This document shows, one piece after another, positions 57,193 through 64,000 of a stretch of DNA of 64,000 nucleotides. The stretch lies in assembly GCA_028821515.1 (NCBI GenBank), contig JAPPGA010000058.1:1-64000 (forward strand). Direction: 5' to 3'. The first letter of the stretch is position 1; each line of letters begins with the position of its first letter. The notes beneath the pieces are model-generated. The model was not told where the DNA came from. It saw only the letters and a program-made list of their open reading frames with translations, and made no database searches. The position numbers and the translations under genes are program-made. Origin of the DNA: Gammaproteobacteria bacterium (GTDB taxonomy: Bacteria > Pseudomonadota > Gammaproteobacteria > Pseudomonadales > Azotimanducaceae).

Positions 57193-58296
57193 CTACTCCG
57201 CGCAGAGCGCCTCGCCCGCTTCGAGTGTCGTCCGGATCGCGCCTTCCGGCGCCTGGTCCGTCATCGCCGCGGAGCCGATTGCATCGGTCAGTATGAGGCG
57301 CAGACGTCCGTCGACGACCTTCTTGTCCATGCCCATGGTTTCCAGCATCGCATCGGCGTCAACCGGCGGTGGTGTCACGGGCAGGCCGGCACGGGCGATC
57401 AGGTCCTTGATTCGCCTCGCATCGCCACGTGGCAATTTCCCCCACCGGGAGGAAAGGTCGGCTGCCATCACCATGCCGATCGCCACCGCTTCGCCATGCA
57501 ACAGTTGCTCGTAACCGGTCAGGGCCTCCAGGGCGTGACCGAAGGTATGGCCGAAGTTCAGGATGGCCCTCAAGCCGGTCTCGCGCTCGTCGGCCTGGAC
57601 AACCGCGGCCTTGATCCGGCAGGACTCCGCCACTGCGTGGGCAAGTGCATCCGCATCGAGCGCGAGCAGGTGCTCCAGGTTGATACCGAGCCAGTCGAAG
57701 AAGGCAGCGTCGTAGATGACGCCGTACTTGATGACCTCGGCAATCCCGGCCTTGAGTTCGCGCGGTGGCAGGGTCTGAAGCGTTCCGATGTCCGCGATGA
57801 CGCAACGCGGCTGGTAGAAGGCACCGATGAGGTTCTTGCCCCGACTGTGGTTGACCGCGGTCTTGCCGCCCACCGATGAATCCACCAGGGCCAGCAGCGT
57901 TGTCGGCACCTGGATGAAGGCGACACCCCGCTGGTAGGTGGCGGCGACGAAGCCGGCGACATCGCCGATGACGCCACCGCCGAGGCCGATGATGGCCGTG
58001 GTGCGGTTATGGCCTCCGGCGATGAGTTGTTCCATGAGCGCAGCGTAGGTGTCGAGCGTCTTGAACGCCTCGCCGTCGCCTATGCAGGTGAAATCTGCTA
58101 TCACCGACGGTGGGAGGCTTGACAACAGGGCGTCCAGGTAGCGGTCCCTGACCGCTTCGTTGGTGACGATGAACGCCTGGTTGCCGGGAACGTATTCGTC
58201 CAGGAGTCCGGGGCTCCCGAGCAGTCCGCGGCCGATCCGGATCGGATAGCTGCGCTCGCCGAGATCTACCACGAGGTTGGTGGGCGCGTCGGCCAT
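57193..58296 (-). CDS. aroB: 3-dehydroquinate synthase
   Basis: A 367-residue NAD-dependent enzyme forming 3-dehydroquinate from DAHP in the shikimate pathway. Features are IGLGGGVIGDVAGFVAATYQRGVAFIQVPTTLLALVDSSVGGKTAVNHSRGKNLIGAFYQP and the zinc ligands in HGEAVAIGM and FGHTFGHALE. It starts 3 bases after aroK on the same strand. Confidence 0.96.
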   Translation of the reverse strand: MADAPTNLVVDLGERSYPIRIGRGLLGSPGLLDEYVPGNQAFIVTNEAVRDRYLDALLSSLPPSVIADFTCIGDGEAFKTLDTYAALMEQLIAGGHNRTTAIIGLGGGVIGDVAGFVAATYQRGVAFIQVPTTLLALVDSSVGGKTAVNHSRGKNLIGAFYQPRCVIADIGTLQTLPPRELKAGIAEVIKYGVIYDAAFFDWLGINLEHLLALDADALAHAVAESCRIKAAVVQADERETGLRAILNFGHTFGHALEALTGYEQLLHGEAVAIGMVMAADLSSRWGKLPRGDARRIKDLIARAGLPVTPPPVDADAMLETMGMDKKVVDGRLRLILTDAIGSAAMTDQAPEGAIRTTLEAGEALCAE

Positions 58297-58299
58297 CGT

Positions 58300-58812
58300 T
58301 CAGGCCTCCAGTTCGGCGACGATCCGCTGGGCGATCCCTCGGGGCGGACGGTCATCCGTATGAATCTCGATGTCTGCGGTCTGGGCGTACAGGTCGCCAC
58401 GCTGGTCCATGAGTTCGACCAGCTTGTCCCGCGCGTTTTCGCCGGCGAGAAGCGGCCGGCGCGTGTTCCCCTGTGCGCGCGCCACCAGGCTCTCGAACGG
58501 GGCGTTGAGGTAGACCACGGTACCGCGTTCGGAAAGTCTGCGGCGGTTGACCTCCCGCAGCACCACCCCCCCGCCGGTAGCGATCACGACACCGTTCCGT
58601 TGCGTGAGTTCGTCGATCACCCTTTCTTCGCGGTCCCGGAATTTCTCTTCCCCCTCGATATCGAAGATCCACGGAATGTCTGCCCCGGCGCGATCTTCGA
58701 TGACGCTGTCGCTGTCGACGAAATCGAGACTGAGCGCCCTGGCGAGGTGACGGCCGACCGTGCTCTTGCCGGAAGCCATCATCCCGATCAGAAAGACGTT
58801 GCGCTTGGGCAT
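58300..58812 (-). CDS. aroK: Shikimate kinase
   Basis: A 170-residue kinase phosphorylating shikimate. The P-loop is IGMMASGKSTVGRHLA; DSDSVIEDRAGADIPWIF holds the substrate Asp; ATGGGVV is the Walker-B-like region and NTRRPLL the LID. ATG 58812 was chosen and the upstream extension in 58992 was rejected. Overlap order pilQ-aroK-aroB is conserved in gammaproteobacteria but here other genes intervene. Confidence 0.94.
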   Translation of the reverse strand: MPKRNVFLIGMMASGKSTVGRHLARALSLDFVDSDSVIEDRAGADIPWIFDIEGEEKFRDREERVIDELTQRNGVVIATGGGVVLREVNRRRLSERGTVVYLNAPFESLVARAQGNTRRPLLAGENARDKLVELMDQRGDLYAQTADIEIHTDDRPPRGIAQRIVAELEA

Positions 58813-58945
58813 GGGCGAAACCAATAGGTCTACCGAATAGTGTAGCGCGTTGCGGGTGGGCGTCGTCCGCTTCCCGGCAGATCCCTCGGCTGGCGACCCG
58901 TCGGAATTCGCCGTCGTTGACCCGGAAGTCGTGTTCCGCCGCCGC

Positions 58946-59677
58946 TTATCCGTCCAAGCCTGCCACGAACTCTCGATGTTCCGGGCTGCCAATTCCCTCG
59001 TGGGCCTTCGCCATCACGGCAGCGAGGTCGCCGTCAAGGAGGGCTGTTGCGGCGATGCGCAGGCCGGGAAATGCCCGACTACGGATCACGTTTTCGGCGT
59101 CCGCCGACAGCGGCTGGTATGCATCTCCGACGAGTTGAAACCAGTCCAAGCGACGCTCGCGCGTCCGCCACACGATGTACTCGCGTACGCCGTGGCGGCG
59201 GTAAACACGGAGTTTATCGCCCAAGTCGTAGGAAGCGCTGGTGGCGGACACCTCCGCGACGAGCTCGGGCGCACCCTGTATGTAGCCGTCGGCATCGACC
59301 ACCGATTGCCGCAGCGCTGGCGACTCGATCCGCAGCATGACGTCTGGTTGTGGCTCGTTGTCGGCGTCGAGGCGCACAGTCGTGTTGTCGGCGACGCCCA
59401 CGCCAGGAGTATGGGCGGCGTATACCAAGATCGGGGCGAAGATGGCCGCGTGGGGCTTGCCATGCACTTCGTAGCGCACGGGCGACGGCATGCGCACTAT
59501 GCCGTTGATCAGTTCCGCCTTCTTGATGTCGGGGCACGCCGCGTAGCGCCTTTCGAACTCGTCTCGCGTCAGCCGTTCCCCGGCTTTGAGTCGAGGAGCG
59601 TGCGATTGCCGGCCACGCATCACTTCATCGTTGACGATCAATTGTCCTGATGATCCCTGCGAAGGTGGATGCTGCAT
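58946..59677 (-). CDS. Uma2-family (DUF820) endonuclease-like protein
   Basis: A 243-residue protein of the restriction-endonuclease-fold Uma2 family. Its core has EPQPDVMLRI, ELVAEVSATSASYDLGDKLRVYRRHGVREYIVWRTRERRLDWF, with the acidic and Lys residues of a PD-(D/E)xK-like site. Uma2 proteins are abundant in mobile, plastic regions and have no settled function. It lies between aroK and a divergent ankyrin gene and likely entered by insertion. ATG 59677 follows a TACAAT-like box by a short distance. Confidence 0.8.
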   Translation of the reverse strand: MQHPPSQGSSGQLIVNDEVMRGRQSHAPRLKAGERLTRDEFERRYAACPDIKKAELINGIVRMPSPVRYEVHGKPHAAIFAPILVYAAHTPGVGVADNTTVRLDADNEPQPDVMLRIESPALRQSVVDADGYIQGAPELVAEVSATSASYDLGDKLRVYRRHGVREYIVWRTRERRLDWFQLVGDAYQPLSADAENVIRSRAFPGLRIAATALLDGDLAAVMAKAHEGIGSPEHREFVAGLDG

Positions 59678-59804
59678 GTGCGTATTGTACTGTTCTGGTG
59701 GGAATGCGCGACGAGAAAACAACCCCGGAGGGGAGGCCAACGCCCGTTCGCTTTCGTGCGAGACCACATGCAATATGGGTTTCTTGGTGATCGGTCGATT
59801 AGCC

Positions 59805-61208
59805 ATGCTGAAACCACTACCCGCCAAACACAGCATTGCGGACATGCGGCAACGGGCCACATCGCTCCGTCATCGCTGGGAGGCGGGCGAAATCGAGGCC
59901 ACCGACGAGATTCGCACGTCACTCGGCGGGGTGCGGGGAGTCCCGCTGTCCGACGCGGACGCGAAACTCGTGACGGCCCGGACATATGGCTTTGCAACGT
60001 GGCGGCAATTGGAGGTATTTGTTACGCACTCGGGTGCCGGCTCGGACTTCCAGGAACTGGCCTGTCTCAACTATTTCGACAGCGACAGGCCCGCCAATCG
60101 CGAACGCGCGCGGGCGATGCTGGATGCCGATCCGGCGCTCGGAACGCGGGACATTTGGTCTGCGGCCTGTGTTGGCGATGCGCGGGCAGTGGCGAACTTT
60201 CTCGATAGCGATCCGGCCCTGATCGACGCGCGGGGCGGATATTTCGATTGGGAGCCGCTGCTCTATGCTTGCTATTCGCGTCTCAACCTCGAGGGCAGGT
60301 CGACCCTGGCGGTGGCGCGGCTCCTGATCGAGCGAAGCGCCGATCCCAATGCGTACTACATGTGGGGAGGCCAGTACCGCTTCACCGCGCTCACGGGCGC
60401 ATTCGGGGAAGGCGAGATGGGCCCGGTGAACCAGCCGGAACACGAGGACTGCGATGCGCTTGCGAGACTCCTGCTCGACGCTGGCGCCGACCCGAACGAC
60501 AGCCAGGCGCTTTACAACACGATGTTCACACCGGGCAGCAAATGCCTCGAAATGCTGCTCGAATTGGGTTTGAACGCGGAACACAGGAACAACTGGCTGC
60601 TGGAGGATGACGGGGAACTGGTGGACAACCCCGATAAGGTTCTGAGTTACCAGTTGCAATGGGCGGTGCGCAAACACCACGTGGAACGGGCGAGGCTGCT
60701 GATTGATCGCGGGGCAGACTTGTCGATCGACGCTGGTGACGGACGAACCCTGTCTGAAGCGGCCCTGCGCGGGGGGCATCCGGACCTCGCGCAATATCTC
60801 TCCGACCATGGTGCCGCCGCAGCGACCCTGGAGGCTGCGAATCGGTTTGTGGCCGCCTGCATGAGCGCGGATGAGGGCAAGGCCCGGATGATCCTCGAAG
60901 AACAATCTGACCTGGTCGAGCGGACGCAGGCCGACGATCCGCAACTGCTCGTCGATGCTGCCGGTTCCAATCGGCTTGCCGCAGTCCGTCTCATGCTCGA
61001 CCTGGGCTTCGATCCCAATACTGGTGACAGCACGCCAACCGCGCCGCTGCACCAGGCAGCGTTCCATGGCCACCTGGATATGGTGAAACTGCTGCTGGAC
61101 AAGGGCGCGAGGCCGGATGCGCGCGATGCCCACCACGGCGGTACGCCGCTGGAATGGGCGGCGGTTGCAGGCCAGGCAGAGGTCGAGGCGTATCTCGCGG
61201 GCCGCTAA
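59805..61208 (+). CDS. Ankyrin-repeat protein
   Basis: A 467-residue protein with at least six ankyrin-like repeats: examples are GGYFDWEPLLYACYSRLN...VARLLIERSADPNAYY, LLLDAGADPNDSQALYNTM, ARLLIDRGADLSIDAGDGRTLSEAALRGG, VRLMLDLGFDPNTGDSTPTAPLHQAAFHGHLDMVKLLLDKGARPDARDAHHGGTPLEWA. No other domain is clear. An alternative ATG lies at 59775. It probably mediates protein-protein contact; partners unknown. Its stop overlaps the pilQ stop by 4 bases on opposite strands. Confidence 0.83.
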   Translation: MLKPLPAKHSIADMRQRATSLRHRWEAGEIEATDEIRTSLGGVRGVPLSDADAKLVTARTYGFATWRQLEVFVTHSGAGSDFQELACLNYFDSDRPANRERARAMLDADPALGTRDIWSAACVGDARAVANFLDSDPALIDARGGYFDWEPLLYACYSRLNLEGRSTLAVARLLIERSADPNAYYMWGGQYRFTALTGAFGEGEMGPVNQPEHEDCDALARLLLDAGADPNDSQALYNTMFTPGSKCLEMLLELGLNAEHRNNWLLEDDGELVDNPDKVLSYQLQWAVRKHHVERARLLIDRGADLSIDAGDGRTLSEAALRGGHPDLAQYLSDHGAAAATLEAANRFVAACMSADEGKARMILEEQSDLVERTQADDPQLLVDAAGSNRLAAVRLMLDLGFDPNTGDSTPTAPLHQAAFHGHLDMVKLLLDKGARPDARDAHHGGTPLEWAAVAGQAEVEAYLAGR

Positions 61209-62674
61209 GCGGGGTTCCCACCGGGTTCGAGAATCACTGAACCCGGGGTCGAAGCCCCTGCCTCGTCGATGATGCGCGGCGTGATGAAGATGAGAAGTTC
61301 CTGCTTGTCGTCCCGTTCGATGGTGCGGCGGAACAGCCGGCCCAGGTAGGGCACATCGCCCAGCAGCGGCGTCTTCGTCACGGAGAAATTCCGGTCGGTG
61401 CGGAACATGCCGCCGAGCACCAGTGTCTGGCCGTTCTCGACCAGCACCCGGGTTGATATCGCCGTGGTGTCGATACTGGGCACGCCGTTGAACACCTGGC
61501 CTACGGAGTCCTGGTTGACCCTGAGGTCCATGATGATGCGCTCGTCGGGAGTGATTCTCGGCGTCACCTCAAGCGAGAGCACCGCCTCCTTGAACGACGT
61601 CGACGTCGCGCCCGAGCTGCTCGCTTCCTGGTAGGGGATTTCGACGCCGGACTGGATAGTCGCCGGCTGCTTGTCGGCGGTGATAAGGGTGGGCCTGGCT
61701 ACGATTTCGGCCTGACCCTCGGTCGCGAGTGCGGACAGCTCAAGGTCGAGCAGGTAGTCGATGCCGTTAGTGATGCCGATGCCGAGACGCGTCGCACCCT
61801 GCCCGGACGACGGGAGGTCCACCACGAGGTCGCCCGGAGACGAAATCGTCCCGCTCCCCTCGGCCGCGATGTTCTGCAGCTCCGCCAGGGTTTCGCGGCT
61901 CCCGCCAAGTTTCAGGACCGGAGAGTCGCTCCCCGAATCCGGTCGCCTCAAGGTACCGCCGCCCCAACGTACTCCGAGCCGTTCGCTGAAGTTCACGTTT
62001 GCGTTGACGATGCGGGACTCGATCTGCACCTGCCGCACCGGGACGTCCAGTTGGGAGATCACGCCCCGCACCTTGGCCAGGTTGTCTGCGGTGTCCGTCA
62101 GGACCACGGCGTTCGTGCGCTCGTCGACGATGACGCTGCCGCGCTCGGAAAGCACGGAGGCTTCGGAGTCGCCGCGCGTCAGCAGGCCGAACAGTTCGGA
62201 CGCGTTGGCGTACCGGACCTGCATGAACTCGGTCGTGAGTGGCGCGAGTTCAGAGAGCTGTTTGCGGTTGGTGAGTTCGAGCCTCTCGCGTTCGGCCAGC
62301 TCATCGGCGGGCGCCACCAGGAGGACGTTGCCTTCGACGCGCTTGCCGAGCCCTCTCGTGCGCAGGATCAGGTCCAGGGCCTGGTCCCATGGCACCTGGT
62401 TGAGCCGCAGGGTGACATTGCCCGAGACCGTATCGCTCGCGACCAGGTTGGTTCCCGCGAAGTCGGCGATCAGGAGGAGCGCCGCGCGCACCTCTATGTC
62501 CTGGAAGTTGAACGAGAGCTCCTCGCCGCGGTATGTACTGCTCGGCGCGGTTGCTTCCTCCGGGATCGGCGGGGCCTTCGCGTCCGGCTCGTCGTCTGCC
62601 ACAGCGGCGAAGTTGCCCGCGAGGAGGGATGCCGCGAGCAGCATCGTCAGGCCAGGTCCGTGCATTGGGTTCAT
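61205..62674 (-). CDS. pilQ: Type IV pilus secretin PilQ, short form
   Basis: A 489-residue outer-membrane secretin: signal peptide, a secretin/TonB short N-terminal region (LSFNFQDIEVRAALLLIADFAGTNLVASDTVSG...), an N1-like fold, and the pore-forming secretin domain with VPYLGRLFRR and FITPRIIDEA. Usual PilQ proteins have about 700 residues with AMIN domains that bind peptidoglycan; these are missing. ATG 62674 overlaps the pilP stop. It should form the pilus exit channel. Confidence 0.92.
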   Translation of the reverse strand: MNPMHGPGLTMLLAASLLAGNFAAVADDEPDAKAPPIPEEATAPSSTYRGEELSFNFQDIEVRAALLLIADFAGTNLVASDTVSGNVTLRLNQVPWDQALDLILRTRGLGKRVEGNVLLVAPADELAERERLELTNRKQLSELAPLTTEFMQVRYANASELFGLLTRGDSEASVLSERGSVIVDERTNAVVLTDTADNLAKVRGVISQLDVPVRQVQIESRIVNANVNFSERLGVRWGGGTLRRPDSGSDSPVLKLGGSRETLAELQNIAAEGSGTISSPGDLVVDLPSSGQGATRLGIGITNGIDYLLDLELSALATEGQAEIVARPTLITADKQPATIQSGVEIPYQEASSSGATSTSFKEAVLSLEVTPRITPDERIIMDLRVNQDSVGQVFNGVPSIDTTAISTRVLVENGQTLVLGGMFRTDRNFSVTKTPLLGDVPYLGRLFRRTIERDDKQELLIFITPRIIDEAGASTPGSVILEPGGNPA

Positions 62675-63219
62675 TCCGTTCTTCCGTCCCCGAGCCGGCC
62701 GGCGAGGGAAATGTACCTTGGACGCTCCATCCACCCTTCGGCGTCGCGAACGACTTCCACCAGTTCGACCCCCGCATCGCCGATAACGCGAATGCGACCG
62801 AGGTCGGTCCCCATGTGTTCGCCGACGCCCACGGGGTGGATGGTGCCGGTCGGGTCCTGAACGAGGGCCAGACGCGTCCCGCGGCCGGATAATGTTCCCG
62901 CAAGGCGCAGTTGTGCCAGCGGGAATCGCTCGAGATGTGCCTTCACGCGGTCCAGGTCCGGGGCGACCAGGGGCTGGTCGTCCACGGCGAGTGACTCGAG
63001 TGCCCCGGGAGGTTCGAAAGGACTGCGCAGTCCTCGCGCTGCGTAGGCGAACGTTTCGCGGGAAGACGCCGGCGTGTGCGTGTCCGCGACCGAAACGGCT
63101 CCGGACTCCCGGACTGTCCCTTCGGCGAATGCCTGGAGGTCTGCATGCCCGTCATCGTGGCAGCCGGTGACCAGCAGCCCCGCGAGGACTCCCGCCGGAA
63201 TGGCAAGGATTCGTTTCAT
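62671..63219 (-). CDS. pilP: Type IV pilus assembly lipoprotein PilP
   Basis: A 182-residue predicted lipoprotein (LLVTGC) with the PilP domain (LAQLRLAGTLSGRGTRLALVQDPTGTIHPVGVGEHMGTDLGRI). It links the inner-membrane PilMNO complex to PilQ. The start overlaps pilO by ATGA and the stop overlaps pilQ. Confidence 0.92.
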   Translation of the reverse strand: MKRILAIPAGVLAGLLVTGCHDDGHADLQAFAEGTVRESGAVSVADTHTPASSRETFAYAARGLRSPFEPPGALESLAVDDQPLVAPDLDRVKAHLERFPLAQLRLAGTLSGRGTRLALVQDPTGTIHPVGVGEHMGTDLGRIRVIGDAGVELVEVVRDAEGWMERPRYISLAGRLGDGRTE

Positions 63220-63977
63220 GCCCTATCTCCGGTCTTGCCCGGGACGGGACGTGCGAGGTAACTGTAGGTCTTTGCCAGGATCGCCATCCTGAGCTTCGAT
63301 CCGGCCGGAGACGAACAATGCGTGGGATCGCCACTATCGCAGAGCGAAGTTGTCAACGCGCCGGACTGGTCAGGCTTGCCCTCGGGCACGATCTCGAAAT
63401 CATGCAACGTCACGATCCGGGACAGGGCGGCGACGTCGCTGACGAATGTGCCGATGTCGTGGTAGTAGCCGTGCACCGTGATCCTCATGGGCAACTCCAT
63501 GTAGAAACCCGTCGCCCGTTCTCCCTCGAGATCGATGCCCTCCACGGTCAACCCGTTGGTGATCGCGGCGCGCGATATGTCCTCGATCAGCCCCGGCACC
63601 TCCGTGTCCCTCGGCAACTGGCGCAGCAGCGCCTCGAATTCCGTTGCCAGGCCCTGGTACCGCACGCGCGTCGCGTCCAGTCTGGCTGCGGGAACCGACT
63701 TGCGTTGGTACTCGCCCTTGAGTTCGGTTTCGGACGAAAGGCGCTTGTTCACGGCGTCCTGCTTGCCCGAGAGATACAGCACATGGCCAGCGCCGAGCGT
63801 GAGGCAGAAGCCGGCGGCCAGGACCAATGTCCTGGCGGAACCCGGCCAGGTCCCGATGTCGTTGATATCGAGCCCGCGGAACTGGGCGAACCAGTCACGC
63901 ATGCTCCCGGCTCCCGTGTCCTTCCCGGCGACTGCCGCCGGCTTGCGGCGGTTGCGAGCGACGTGGATCACCTTCAC
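63216..63977 (-). CDS. pilO: Type IV pilus assembly protein PilO
   Basis: A 253-residue inner-membrane protein: one transmembrane helix (about 50-70) and a periplasmic coiled-coil plus ferredoxin-like domain (LLRQLPRDTEVPGLIEDISRAAITNGL, FYMELPMRITVHGYYHDIGTFVSDVAALSRIVTLHDF, AKTYSYLA). Two starts fit: GTG 63977, overlapping a stop codon of a preceding frame (GTGA), and ATG 63902 after GGGAG, which begins at the usual PilO N terminus. Third-position GC between them favours the longer one. It pairs with PilN in the alignment complex. Confidence 0.9.
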   Translation of the reverse strand: MKVIHVARNRRKPAAVAGKDTGAGSMRDWFAQFRGLDINDIGTWPGSARTLVLAAGFCLTLGAGHVLYLSGKQDAVNKRLSSETELKGEYQRKSVPAARLDATRVRYQGLATEFEALLRQLPRDTEVPGLIEDISRAAITNGLTVEGIDLEGERATGFYMELPMRITVHGYYHDIGTFVSDVAALSRIVTLHDFEIVPEGKPDQSGALTTSLCDSGDPTHCSSPAGSKLRMAILAKTYSYLARPVPGKTGDRA

Positions 63978-64000
63978 CGCGGGTTCGCCGAAAGGTCAGC
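63974..64000 (-). CDS. pilN: Possible 3' end of pilN (partial)
   Basis: If PilO starts at GTG 63977, the upstream gene would end with the TGA at 63974-63976, giving the GTGA overlap common in this window. Only eight codons (ADLSANPR) are visible, so homology cannot be checked. The call is made from the fixed pilMNOPQ order. An alternative reading ends PilN at 63895 in another frame. Confidence 0.3.
   Translation of the reverse strand, partial: ADLSANPR

Overview
The window is a GC-rich bacterial chromosome segment packed with genes on both strands. Many neighbouring genes overlap by ATGA, GTGA or TTGA junctions. Gene order and content point to a gammaproteobacterium: pilO-pilP-pilQ next to aroK-aroB and gltB-gltD is the classic gammaproteobacterial neighbourhood. 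Abundant luciferase-like (LLM) oxidoreductases, a single-chain acyl-CoA carboxylase and an oxalate/formate-type transporter would suit an uncultivated marine or host-associated lineage, but that is inference. By eye I found no rRNA, tRNA, CRISPR array, transposase or phage gene.

Left part (1-16.9 kb): a thiamine-diphosphate enzyme, an ArsC-type arsenate reductase, three LLM oxidoreductases in a row (two a recent tandem duplication), a secreted twin-CX3C protein, a CmcJ/NvfI-type oxygenase divergent from a malate/lactate dehydrogenase, then a complete translationally coupled NAD-dependent formate dehydrogenase operon (fdsG-fdsB-fdsA-fdhD-mobA). It is followed by two AAA/DUF4143 ATPases and a decayed third copy. 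Two near-identical 30-base palindromes lie exactly 15 bases before the intact and the decayed start codons.

Middle part (16.9-38.5 kb): mainly acyl-CoA, amide and small-molecule metabolism: an enoyl-CoA hydratase-like protein, an IF-2B-like protein, a Gfo/Idh/MocA oxidoreductase, an alpha/beta hydrolase, an amidase, two more LLM enzymes, a PQQ-type sugar dehydrogenase, a 1133-residue carboxylase, two kappa-GST-like isomerases, an M48 protease and a class III aminotransferase. A compact three-gene unit (periplasmic binding protein, HAMP-type membrane sensor with no output domain, OFA transporter; 23.0-26.4 kb) is one of the more intriguing assemblies.

Right part (38.5-64 kb): an EF-hand / ECF sigma / putative anti-sigma / Spy-like sensor cassette, an alkylation-repair pair (Ada-AlkA fusion plus Ogt), a TlpA-like thioredoxin, a metallo-hydrolase, malate dehydrogenase, a TonB-dependent receptor, NUDIX plus a VapBC-type toxin-antitoxin pair with paired operator-like inverted repeats, glutamate synthase gltBD, an EF-G paralogue, aroB-aroK, and the pilQPO end of the type IV pilus assembly operon. 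An Uma2 protein and an ankyrin protein sit between pilQ and aroK, and gltBD points the opposite way to the usual order, so the ancestral locus has been broken by insertion and inversion.
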